Below are positions 22,869 to 30,306 of a stretch of DNA of 39,823 nucleotides, piece after piece. The DNA lies in contig JAUJOK010000043.1 in NCBI GenBank assembly GCA_030447685.1, forward strand, positions 1 through 39,823. Direction: 5' to 3'. Positions within the stretch are counted from its first letter, which is position 1. The number at the start of each line of letters is the position of its first letter. Both the position numbers and the translations under genes were made by a program. Source of the stretch: Armatimonadaceae bacterium (lineage in GTDB: Bacteria > Armatimonadota > Armatimonadia > Armatimonadales > Armatimonadaceae). The notes below the pieces were generated by a model, which worked only from the letters and a program-made list of their open reading frames with translations, did no database searches and was not told the origin of the DNA.

Positions 22869-23489
22869 TCAGCATTTCGTGCGGGAGTAGCTCAATGGTA
22901 GAGCGAGAGCCTTCCAAGCTCCAGACGAGGGTTCGATTCCCTTCTCCCGCTCCAAGTTTCTAAAGCAGACCCTTAAGCCGAGCATACTCCTCCTTGTTCG
23001 GTGACAGTTCGCACACAATAGAATACACTTATCCAATTCGGGTTTTAGTTTTTCGAAGTTAGTGTGGCGGCTGTGGGAAATGTCGAGTTCCTTGCTCTTG
23101 TTATCAATGTGATGGAACTCTAAGCTGCCAATATATCGGTCGTAGCCACAGTTCCTGCAGCGCCCGCCCTTATACACGACGGCTTGCTTTTTAAGCCGCT
23201 GCTGTCGTTCTACCGTTTGCTTATTGGCGCAGGCTTTACAGTACGTATTACGAGCGGCTTCATCCCTGCGCCAGTAAAACTCTGACCGCTGTAACGTTTG
23301 TCTGCAATTTGGGCAGATAAAATACTCGAGCCGCTGTGGATCAACTGGCGGCCTGCATAAATCTTTGGTATTGTGTTGACCGAATGGGGAGCACTGTAGG
23401 CAGAAACTCCTGCGCTGGAGGTTTCGCCTGCGGCCATCAATCGTGATCGTGTTTGGGAAATTCTCGCTGCACTTTTGACATATCGGCAT
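22869..23489 (-). CDS. HNH endonuclease with zinc-binding cysteine pairs, C-terminus antisense to tRNA-Gly
   Basis: A 206-residue protein from ATG 23489 (GGAG 7 bases upstream). Many CxxC pairs (ICQKC at 3-7, CLQC, CPNC, CKAC, CRNC, CANC) mark zinc ribbons in the N-terminal half. An HNH domain follows at about 125-175: LEFHHIDNKSKELD and CILLCANCHRTRR carry the His-His and the final zinc Cys/His. Such proteins are free-standing homing-type or defence nucleases. The frame has no stop before the tRNA, so its last 28 or so residues are simply tRNA-Gly read backwards (GIEPSSGAWKALALPLSYSR). This points to insertion of the gene beside the tRNA. It lies between tRNA-Gly and tRNA-Arg, opposite in strand. 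The natural end of the protein may have been lost. Confidence 0.75.
   Translation of the reverse strand: MPICQKCSENFPNTITIDGRRRNLQRRSFCLQCSPFGQHNTKDLCRPPVDPQRLEYFICPNCRQTLQRSEFYWRRDEAARNTYCKACANKQTVERQQRLKKQAVVYKGGRCRNCGYDRYIGSLEFHHIDNKSKELDISHSRHTNFEKLKPELDKCILLCANCHRTRRSMLGLRVCFRNLEREKGIEPSSGAWKALALPLSYSRTKC
22881..22954 (+). tRNA. tRNA-Gly (TCC)
   Basis: A 74-nt cloverleaf including an encoded CCA: acceptor GCGGGAG with CTCCCGC, D-arm GCTCAATGGTAGAGC, anticodon loop CTTCCAA with anticodon TCC, T-arm GAGGG-TTCGATT-CCCTT. The leftward HNH gene runs antisense through the whole tRNA. Confidence 0.96.
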
Positions 23490-23570
23490 GCTGATGCTCC
23501 GCAGAGGTTTTCCAAAACAACAATTTCAGCGCAAATAGCAGAGAACCCTTCTATATGCGCTCACCTTTAA

Positions 23571-23643
23571 GCGCCCGTAGCTCAGCGGATAGAGCTGCAG
23601 ACTTCTAATCTGTAGGTCGGGGGTTCGATTCCCTCCGGGCGCG
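23571..23643 (+). tRNA. tRNA-Arg (TCT)
   Basis: A 73-nt cloverleaf: acceptor GCGCCCG with CGGGCGC and discriminator G, D-arm GCTCAGCGGATAGAGC, anticodon arm GCAGA-CTTCTAA-TCTGT with anticodon TCT, T-arm GGGGG-TTCGATT-CCCTC. CCA is not encoded. TTTTT follows within 10 bases and may end the transcript. Confidence 0.95.
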
Positions 23644-23749
23644 CCTTTTTGGAAAACTGCATTTGACGACACGGTAGCCGAATCTTCCAGGCGAATGGCC
23701 TTTGCGGAAGACGGCTACCGCTTTTTGTTTTACACGAGAGCAGGAAGCC

Positions 23750-25564
23750 GTGGAGACGACTGCCGCCGCCGCACCCCCGGAAAAAATCGAACTGACGCCA
23801 CAGCAGCGCCGCCAACTGGCCGCCGCCAAAGCCTGGTGGCAGGAGGGAGAGCAGGCGCTGGAATTCCTGGCGGAGCGGGCGCGGCAGGAAGCGCGGCTGG
23901 CGCAGATACGGACGCTGCTGAACGATTTGCGGGCGGCACAGCCGGAAGGCGTTATGGAAAAACTCGCGCAATTGCTGCGCCTTGTCCGCGTGCTTTCAGC
24001 CAACCGCGCGCTGAACCGGACATTGCTGACGCAAACCTTTGCCGCTGCGCTGAACGACCTTCTGAACGGCCCCGACCCGCTCCCCGAACGCCTGACACGG
24101 TTTCTTCAAACGCAGCGCGTTGGCGCGCAAACGGCATCGCAATTGCTGTATGCGGCTTTTCCCGACCGTTTCCCTCTGGTCAGCCCGGCGACGGGCGCGG
24201 TGCTCTGCCCGACCCGCGCTCAGCGCCGCGCCGCCCGCCGCATTGCCGCCGCACGTTATGCCGCCCCCGAAAACACGCCGCCCTCCGCGCTTTCTTTGCT
24301 GGCGGATTTCACGCTGTACGAGGCGGCCCGCGCCGCTCTGAACGTCGCCTCATTCCTGGAGGTGAACGCTATCCTGTGGCATGCCCGCACGATGCCTACC
24401 CGTCGCCCCAGAGCCGCTGCCGCTGCTGCTGCTGTGGTGCGCGAAACGCCCGGTGAGTACACGGCTCCGGTACCGGTCCCGCCTGAGGCGACCGAGCGCG
24501 ATCTGCTGGCGCTTGTGGAGGGCCGTATTGCCGCGCAGGGCTTTACCTTCCCCGCTCTTACCGTTCGCGATTATTATGTCGCCCTCAAAACCAAGCCGTT
24601 CGTTATCCTGGCGGGTCTGTCCGGCACCGGCAAAACCCGCCTGACGGAGTTGTTCGCCGACGCGCTTACCGAGAACCTTTCGGCTCAGTATCGGCTGCTT
24701 CCCGTCCGTCCCGACTGGGCAGACAGCACGGCGCTGCTGGGCTATCACAACCTCCTTGCGGACGAATACGTCTCCACGCCGTTCCTGGACCTGCTTGTGG
24801 AGGCGGCCCGCCCGGAGAACGGGGAACGCGCTTATTTCGTTTGTCTGGACGAGATGAACCTGGCCCGCGTGGAGCACTACTTCGCCGATGTTCTTTCGGC
24901 GATGGAGACGCGGACCCGGACGATTCCGCTGCACGCCGGACGGATGGTACAGATTCCCCGTAACCTTTTCCTGACCGGGTCGGTGAATGTGGATGAGGCG
25001 ACACACCCCTTTTCGAAGAAGGTGCTGGATCGGGCAAACACGCTGGAGTTCACCGACGTACGGCTTGGATGCCTGACGGATGGCATGGGAGCACGGCGGG
25101 TCGCGCTGCCGGAAATCGCGCCGCCGGAGCGGCAGCGGCTGTTTCTGCGCTCCCGCGTGCGGGATGTTCGGGATGCTCAGGAGCGGCTTGCCGCGCTCGA
25201 CCCCGCCTATCCCGGCCAGGCGCTGGGCGCGCTGTCGTCGCTGAACGATCTGCTGGCAACACGGGGAATGCACTTCGGCTATCGGGTGCGGGACGAGGCG
25301 CTGATGTATGTCGCGAATGCCTTTGATGCGGAGGGACAGGGGCTGTTGGACAGCCGCCCGGAAACGAATCTCGCTATCGCGCTGGATTTACAGATCGTGC
25401 AGAAGGCGCTTCCCCGCCTTTCGGGGACGCAGGAGGCATTGGAAAAGCTGCTGATCGCTCTCGAAGCCTGGGCAGGCGACGCCTATCCCCGCACCGGGGA
25501 AAAGCTGGCGCGAATGCGCCGCCGCGCTGGGGAAGAGGGCATCGTCACCTTCTACGAGCCGTAG
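23750..25564 (+). CDS. McrB-like AAA+ NTPase without an McrC partner
   Basis: A 604-residue protein from GTG 23750, which follows AGGAAG; a TTG at 23702 is an upstream alternative. The N-terminal 240 residues are helical and Ala/Leu/Arg-rich, with no known DNA-reader domain recognised. The C-terminal part is an AAA+ module of the McrB type: Walker A in VILAGLSGTGKTRLTELFAD, a DWADSTALLGYHN block, Walker B in FVCLDEMNLARVEHYFADVL, and GSVNVDEATHPFSKKVLDRAN (sensor region). McrB cuts modified DNA only with the nuclease McrC, and no McrC is encoded nearby; the next gene is on the other strand. It may be a regulator, a defence remnant or a related non-restriction ATPase. Its position after tRNA-Arg is a common integration site. 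Confidence 0.82.
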   Translation: METTAAAAPPEKIELTPQQRRQLAAAKAWWQEGEQALEFLAERARQEARLAQIRTLLNDLRAAQPEGVMEKLAQLLRLVRVLSANRALNRTLLTQTFAAALNDLLNGPDPLPERLTRFLQTQRVGAQTASQLLYAAFPDRFPLVSPATGAVLCPTRAQRRAARRIAAARYAAPENTPPSALSLLADFTLYEAARAALNVASFLEVNAILWHARTMPTRRPRAAAAAAAVVRETPGEYTAPVPVPPEATERDLLALVEGRIAAQGFTFPALTVRDYYVALKTKPFVILAGLSGTGKTRLTELFADALTENLSAQYRLLPVRPDWADSTALLGYHNLLADEYVSTPFLDLLVEAARPENGERAYFVCLDEMNLARVEHYFADVLSAMETRTRTIPLHAGRMVQIPRNLFLTGSVNVDEATHPFSKKVLDRANTLEFTDVRLGCLTDGMGARRVALPEIAPPERQRLFLRSRVRDVRDAQERLAALDPAYPGQALGALSSLNDLLATRGMHFGYRVRDEALMYVANAFDAEGQGLLDSRPETNLAIALDLQIVQKALPRLSGTQEALEKLLIALEAWAGDAYPRTGEKLARMRRRAGEEGIVTFYEP

Positions 25565-25585
25565 CGCCGGGAGGCGTCTTCTCGC

Positions 25586-26731
25586 TCAAAGTCTTTCCTT
25601 CATCCTGCTGATCTGCTCGGCGGCGTTTGTCGGCAGCGGTGGCAGCGTCGGGTCTTTGGCGCATAAGGCCCGATATTTAGCGAAGAAATCTTTGGGGCCG
25701 CGTGATACGGTCTCGATAAGTGCCGCCCGCCCCAGCTTCTCATCGATAGCTTTGGCGACGCCGTGGCCCAGAGCGTAGTAGGGGCCACCGCCTTCGATGC
25801 CTTCCCGATAAGCGGCGACGAAGTGAGCCTTATCGAAACGTGGGTAACAGGCGGTGTAAAGGCGCTCCAGCAGGCCGAGCGTCTGCGCGAAGCCGCGCAG
25901 CGCTTCGGCGGCAAGCGCGCGGTTATGAAAGCCGTAGGAGTAGGGTTCGTAGGGGGCGGGGTCGGTCTCCATCTCCACGTAGCGGGCCGTGCCCTCGCGC
26001 TGTATCTTCGATAGCGCCGTCAGCCACGCCCCGTCGGCATCGTTCTGCTCTTCCGGGTTGCCGTAGGCGCGGTTTTGCACGGTATGCATCGCCTCATGGG
26101 CAATAATCAGGTTCAGGCCGTCCCAGCCCGGCTTGTGGTAATCGTGCCAGAAGTGAATATTGAGATAGATGCTGTCCTTGTGGTTGATGGCGTCCCAGTT
26201 CCCGCCCGGATGCAGATAGACCGTCACTGCCGCCTCCGTGCCGGGTGGACTGAACGCGGCGACGCGGCGGGCGATGCAGCTTATCCGCTCATTCTTCGTT
26301 GCCGTTAAGTCGTCCAGCAGGCGGCGGTAGTCGCCCGGTGGCGTCAATAGCAGGCGACCTATCTCGCCTTCGGGCTGCGTGCTTCGGGTCGCGGTGCCGT
26401 TGATGACCGCCACGGCATTGGCTTTTAGCTGCGCTCGCGTCAGGTTGTCTTCCAGCGTCCCGACCCGGAGAAGATTCTGATTGGCGGGCAAATCCAGCCA
26501 CTTTTCCACGGAGGCGTCGCTGCTGTCTCTAACTTCGATCAGTGCGAGTAACTGCCGGACCGCCGAATCATCGATGGTGATGCGAATAACCGGCGCGGCA
26601 GACGCAGGCGGCACCGCTGCTGCCTGTGAAAAGGCAGACACGGGCAGACAAAGGTACCCACAAAGCAGGGCCATGCCGAGCAGTGCAGCCCGAATTTTAA
26701 CTGCGCTTTGCTGAATAAAACCCCTATTCAT
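25586..26731 (-). CDS. Secreted putative zinc metallopeptidase (DUF5700-like)
   Basis: A 381-residue protein from ATG 26731 with AAAGGA 4 bases upstream. The signal peptide is AALLGMALLCGYLCLPVSAFS. The core shows LNLIIAHEAMHTVQNRAYG (about residues 204-222), an HExxH-type motif (HEAMH) that would bind zinc. A following acidic region (REGTARYVEME) could supply the third ligand. Overall pattern resembles DUF5700/DUF2268-like peptidases: N-terminal segment, HExxH in the middle and helical C-terminal half. It faces the McrB-like gene tail to tail (22 bp) and lies downstream of the epimerase (20 bp), so the last two may be co-transcribed. The substrate is unknown. Confidence 0.75.
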   Translation of the reverse strand: MNRGFIQQSAVKIRAALLGMALLCGYLCLPVSAFSQAAAVPPASAAPVIRITIDDSAVRQLLALIEVRDSSDASVEKWLDLPANQNLLRVGTLEDNLTRAQLKANAVAVINGTATRSTQPEGEIGRLLLTPPGDYRRLLDDLTATKNERISCIARRVAAFSPPGTEAAVTVYLHPGGNWDAINHKDSIYLNIHFWHDYHKPGWDGLNLIIAHEAMHTVQNRAYGNPEEQNDADGAWLTALSKIQREGTARYVEMETDPAPYEPYSYGFHNRALAAEALRGFAQTLGLLERLYTACYPRFDKAHFVAAYREGIEGGGPYYALGHGVAKAIDEKLGRAALIETVSRGPKDFFAKYRALCAKDPTLPPLPTNAAEQISRMKERL

Positions 26732-26751
26732 GGTGTCCTTTCCGTCGTTTG

Positions 26752-27777
26752 TTAGGCCGTGCGGAGACGCTGTACGGCCTGCTCCCGGCCTGCCTCATAC
26801 GCCTCGATAACGGCGTCCCAGCGGCGGTTGCTGTCCTCGTCGACCTGCTGGCGCGCCGGGTCGGATTTTAGATAGGCGAGCGAGCGACGGATTCCCTGGG
26901 CGAACGGGACGGTCGCGACGAAGTCGGGGACGAACCGCTTGATTTTCGTGTTGTCGAAGACGACGCTGACGGACTTATCGCCGAGCAGACCACCCTCCAT
27001 CTCCGGGAAGCAGGCGACCAGAAAATCCGAGGCGATATGAACGGGACGCAGCTCCGCCCCGGCGGCGTCCGCAACGGCCTGGTAGATCTGATCCCAGGTC
27101 AGCACCTCGTCGGAGGTGATATGAAACGCATGGCCGATAGCCTGCTGATGGCCCAGAAGCCCGACCAGTCCCTTCGCAAAATCGGTATTGTGGGTTATTG
27201 TCCAGAGCGAACTGCCATCTCCGGGAATAATCACTTTCCCGCCGCGCCGCATACGGTCTACAATCGTCCAGGGTCGGTTCCAGGTGCCAACGGCGAGGGG
27301 AATAATCGTTTCGCCGTAGGTGAGCGAAGGGCGAACGGTGGTGAAGGGAAATCCCTCTTCCCGGTAGGCGCGCATCAGGCGCTCCTCGCAGGCGATCTTA
27401 TCGCGCGAATACTTCCAGAGCGGGTTGGCGAGCGGGGTGCTTTCCGTAATCAGGTAGTGCGTGGATGGCTTCTGGTAGACGCTCGCGGAGCTGATAAAGA
27501 GATACTGCCGCGTCCGGTTTTGAAAAAGAGCAATATCGCGCTCCACATCTTCGGGCGTAAAGGCTATAAAGTTGACGACGGCATCGAACGTGTGGCCGGA
27601 AAGGGCGCGGGCCGTCTCTGCCTGATTCTTTATGTCGGCCTGAAGATGGTGCGCGCCGGGAACGCCGGTTTCGCGGCTGCCGCGATTCAGCAGATACAGG
27701 TCGATCCCGCGCTCGATTGCCAGGCGGGTGCAGGCGGCGCTGATAATGCCGGTTCCGCCGATAAACAGGACTTTCAT
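26752..27777 (-). CDS. NAD-dependent epimerase/dehydratase (extended SDR)
   Basis: A 341-residue protein from ATG 27777 with AAGGA upstream. The N-terminal Rossmann motif is MKVLFIGGTGIISAACTRLA (GGTGxxS/G variant). FISSASVYQKP supplies the Ser/Thr position, and the catalytic YxxxK would be YSRDK (WKYSRDKIACEERL). VRPSLTYGE and DFAKGLVGLLGH are family blocks. The GxxGxxS spelling and the C-terminal region resemble atypical SDRs near the CSP41/isoflavone-reductase-like nucleotide-sugar group. The substrate is unclear. A TGCTATAAT promoter lies upstream, divergent from rtcA. Confidence 0.85.
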   Translation of the reverse strand: MKVLFIGGTGIISAACTRLAIERGIDLYLLNRGSRETGVPGAHHLQADIKNQAETARALSGHTFDAVVNFIAFTPEDVERDIALFQNRTRQYLFISSASVYQKPSTHYLITESTPLANPLWKYSRDKIACEERLMRAYREEGFPFTTVRPSLTYGETIIPLAVGTWNRPWTIVDRMRRGGKVIIPGDGSSLWTITHNTDFAKGLVGLLGHQQAIGHAFHITSDEVLTWDQIYQAVADAAGAELRPVHIASDFLVACFPEMEGGLLGDKSVSVVFDNTKIKRFVPDFVATVPFAQGIRRSLAYLKSDPARQQVDEDSNRRWDAVIEAYEAGREQAVQRLRTA

Positions 27778-27823
27778 AGCGTAGAGTTCCTTCGGGACAG
27801 GGAATCGTTCGGCCTGTCCGCGA

Positions 27824-27832
27824 ATTATAGCA
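27824..27832 (-). promoter_or_regulatory. Extended -10 promoter of the epimerase gene
   Basis: TGCTATAAT on the minus strand, with TATAAT at 27824-27829. No good -35 is present, as is usual for extended -10 promoters. The start site would be near 27817, leaving a 40-base leader with an AAGGA site. Confidence 0.5.
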
Positions 27833-27870
27833 CAGGAAGTCAGGGGCGTGGGATAAGAAAGGTGACGAAC

Positions 27871-28958
27871 GTGCTTCAGATAGATGGCTCTTACGGCGAA
27901 GGGGGCGGGCAGATTTTTGCGTACCAGCCTTTCGCTTTCGGCGCTGACCGGCAAAGCGGTGGAGATTACGCGCGTGCGCGCGGACGCTCTAAACCGGGCC
28001 TGCAGCCGCAGCACCTGGCCTCCGTGCGCGCCGCCGCGCGCTGTGCGACGCCCAGTTGGAGGGCGCGGCGGTAGGCTCCACGCGCCTGGTCTTTTCCCCG
28101 AAAGGCTGCCCCGCGCCAGGGGAATACCGTTTCGACATCGGCACGGCGGGCGCGACGGCGCTGGTTATGCAAACCGTGCTTCTGCCCCTCGCGCTCGCGC
28201 CCGGCGCTTCCCGTGTGACCGTCACCGGGGGCACCCATGTTCCGCACGCTCCCACGGCGGAGTACCTAGACCGGGTGTACGGTGTTCTGCTGCGCCGGTG
28301 CGGTGTGGAGGCGTCTTTTTCTTCCCCCAGCGCCGGATTTTATCCCAAAGGCGGCGGGATGATCGAGGCCGAGATTGCGGAAACGCGCAATTGCAGCCGC
28401 TGGATTTGACCCGGCGCGGCGAACTCACGGCACTGAGTGTGGAAATAATCACATCGAACCTGCGCCCGGATGTGGCCGCGCGCGGCGAGGCGGCGGTTCG
28501 GCGTCGCCTGGAGCCGTTCGCGGCGGGTCTGTCTGTCGAAGCGCGGGAGATGCCTTCGCCGGGTATCGGGGCTTCGGTGTTCGTGCGGGCCGAGTGTGAC
28601 GGGCCGATAGTGGCAAGGGTTTTCGGCTATCGGCGAGCAGGGCAAACCGATGGAGCGGGTGGCGGAGGATGCCTGCGATGCGTTTCTGGCCTGGTGGGAT
28701 ACCGGCGCGGCCTGCGAGACGAGCGTCGTCTGCGAGGCGAGCGTCGTCTGCGAGACGAGCGTCGTCTGCGAGGAGCATCTGGCCGATCAGCTTGTGCTGC
28801 CCCTCAGCCTGGCGGCGGGCGAAAGCCGCTGGAGCGTATCGCAGATAACGGAGCATCTGCGTACCGTGCTCCGGGTGGTGGAATATTTCCTGCCGGTCGA
28901 GTCGGCTCTGGACGAGCAGGCGGGCGGCTCCGGTCTGGTGACGCTGCGCGGGGTCTAA
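27871..28958 (+). pseudogene. rtcA: RNA 3'-terminal phosphate cyclase RtcA, five apparent frameshifts
   Basis: RtcA converts RNA 3'-phosphate to 2',3'-cyclic phosphate. GTG 27871 begins LQIDGSYGEGGGQI, the invariant family start. The pieces then jump frames: SLSALTGKAVEITRVRA, GRSKPGLQPQHLASVRAA, EGAAVGSTRLVFSPKGCPAP through THVPHAPTAEYLDRVYG and GFYPKGGGMIEAEIAET, then LQPLDLTRRGELTALSVEII to IVARVFG, and finally GKPMERVAEDACDAFLAWWD to HLRTVLRVVEYFLP. Each jump is one base: an extra T near 27914, and one missing base near 27983, 28040, 28390 and 28622. All family blocks survive in order, so decay is recent or the calls are sequencing errors. Cys-rich 18-bp repeats interrupt the C-terminal part. 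It is divergent from the epimerase. Confidence 0.88.
28713..28772 (+). repeat. 18-bp tandem repeats within rtcA
   Basis: TGCGAGACGAGCGTCGTC is repeated three times (28713-28730, 28731-28748 with one change, 28749-28766) plus a partial fourth. It keeps frame and encodes CETSVV / CEASVV / CETSVV / CEE. The insertion falls between two conserved blocks of the cyclase. Confidence 0.85.
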
Positions 28959-28961
28959 TAC

Positions 28962-29002
28962 GACCTCTTCCCCTTTCCTTTAGGGAGGGGCAGAGAGAGG
29001 TC
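28962..29002. repeat. Palindromic intergenic element after rtcA
   Basis: An imperfect 41-base palindrome running from GACCTCTTCCCC to GGGGCAGAGAGAGGTC with TTTCCTTTAGGGA at its centre. It could act as a terminator for rtcA or be a dispersed palindromic unit. No T-tract follows. Confidence 0.5.
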
Positions 29003-29025
29003 AGCGGAAAAACGATTATCTATCC

Positions 29026-30216
29026 AGGGTCATTCAGTTATTTGACAGCGGGTTTAGAATAGAAGCATGAGCAAAGCATCTTCTTCTATTGCGCCTCTGG
29101 TTGAGGCACTGGCACAGGTACCGGACTTTCGCAGTCGCCATGGCAGGCGTTACTCGCTGGCGGCGATTCTTTGTCTGGCCTGCGCGGCCGCGCTGTGCGG
29201 CTATAGTTCTTATGGCGCGATGGCCGAGTGGGGCAGGAACTACGGCGGCGAGTTGGCACAGAGGCTTGGCTTCCAGAGCGGCAAAACGCCCTCGGTCGGC
29301 ACGTTGCACAGCGTGTTTCGCCGGGTGGACAAAGCCGCGCTGGAAGCCGTGCTAACCGATTGGGCGCAGCGTGTGCTCCGGCAGTTACCTCGGGAGCAAG
29401 CCTTCAGCTTAGACGGCAAAACGCTCTGTGGCAGCAAGGGGACAGGGAGCTGTGGAAACCCATCTGCTGTCGGCGGTCAGTCACGGCCTGGGGTTGACAC
29501 TTCTTCAGCAGGGGGTGCCCGACAAGACCAACGAGATTGGTGCCGCCCAGAGTGTTCTGTCGGCTCTGGTACTTCAGGGACGCATTGTCACGATGGATGC
29601 GCTGCTGACGCAAAAGCAGATTGCCGCGCAGGTGGTGGCTTTAGGGGGCACTTCCTGATGCTGATCAAGGACAACCACCTGACCCTGCGGCGCAAATTAA
29701 CCTGCTTTTTTGCCGCGCCTGACCTGTTTGGGGTAGAGTTTTCGCGCGCCCAAACGGTGGAGGTAAGTCGGGGGCGTGTAGAAACACGCCGCCTCGTTGT
29801 CAGCAGCAGTTTAGCCGAGCCGGAATGCTTCACCGGTTTTTGCGGTGTGCGACAGGTCTTTGTTTTGCAGCGGGAGCGGCGCTTCAAGAAAAGTGGTGTT
29901 GTGCAGCAGGAGCGTGTGCTGGGCATGACCAGCCTGGGGGCGGCAGAGGCTAATGCTGCCCGCCTGCTTTCTTTGTTGCGCGGTCATTGGAGCATTGAGA
30001 ACAAGAGCCACTATGTTCGTGACGTGACCTTCGGCGAAGATAAAAGTCAGGTTCGCGCGGGCAATCTGCCGCAGGTGCTGGCCGCCATCCGCAACGTCTG
30101 TATCAGCTTGAGGCGCTTGGCAGGGCACCGGAACATGGCGGCGGCTCGTCGCTTCTATGCCGCGCGACCCGCCGAAGCTCTCAAGTTGATGGGGTGCTTG
30201 ATAACTGAATGACCCT
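29026..30216 (+). mobile_element. ISAs1-family insertion sequence, complete
   Basis: A 1,191-bp element with 16-bp perfect terminal inverted repeats (AGGGTCATTCAGTTAT at 29026-29041 and its complement at 30201-30216). It encodes one transposase and is flanked by 14-bp direct repeats. Perfect ends and repeats indicate a recent insertion. It lies between rtcA and the oxidoreductase, leaving only 76 bp between the right flank and the oxidoreductase start. Confidence 0.93.
29067..30212 (+). CDS. ISAs1-family DDE transposase with two compensating frameshifts
   Basis: The first and last parts share one frame: VPDFRSRHGRRYSLAAILCL (N-terminal DUF4096-like domain), FSLDGKTLCGSK (first Asp), then after a gap FLMLIKDNHL and HWSIENKSHYVRDVTFGED (catalytic Glu block). 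The middle, from ETHLLSAVSHGLGLTLLQQG to IVTMDALLTQKQIAAQVV (second Asp), lies in another frame between about 29440 and 29650. An extra A in AAGGGGACAGGG opens the shift and a missing G in a G run closes it. Translated as one frame, the central 70 residues are nonsense and the second Asp is lost. Either the element is inactive or both indels are sequencing artefacts. Confidence 0.88.
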   Translation: MSKASSSIAPLVEALAQVPDFRSRHGRRYSLAAILCLACAAALCGYSSYGAMAEWGRNYGGELAQRLGFQSGKTPSVGTLHSVFRRVDKAALEAVLTDWAQRVLRQLPREQAFSLDGKTLCGSKGTGSCGNPSAVGGQSRPGVDTSSAGGARQDQRDWCRPECSVGSGTSGTHCHDGCAADAKADCRAGGGFRGHFLMLIKDNHLTLRRKLTCFFAAPDLFGVEFSRAQTVEVSRGRVETRRLVVSSSLAEPECFTGFCGVRQVFVLQRERRFKKSGVVQQERVLGMTSLGAAEANAARLLSLLRGHWSIENKSHYVRDVTFGEDKSQVRAGNLPQVLAAIRNVCISLRRLAGHRNMAAARRFYAARPAEALKLMGCLITE

Positions 30217-30306
30217 ACGATTATCTATCCGGCATAGCAGGAGAAACGTTATTGGCTCATCAAATAGTTCAGGGACTTTGATAGAGACCGCTTTATTCGG
30301 GAGGAT

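Larger units (their letters stand above)
29012..30230. repeat. 14-bp direct repeats flanking the ISAs1-type element
   Basis: ACGATTATCTATCC is found immediately outside both ends of the insertion sequence (29012-29025 and 30217-30230). It is the apparent target-site duplication. The ISAs1 family usually makes 8-10 bp duplications as I recall, so 14 bp is long. Confidence 0.85.

Noticed and set aside
27778..28014. N-terminal extension of the epimerase
   Set aside because: Overlaps the divergent rtcA start and the TGCTATAAT promoter; the Rossmann motif begins at the 27777 ATG.
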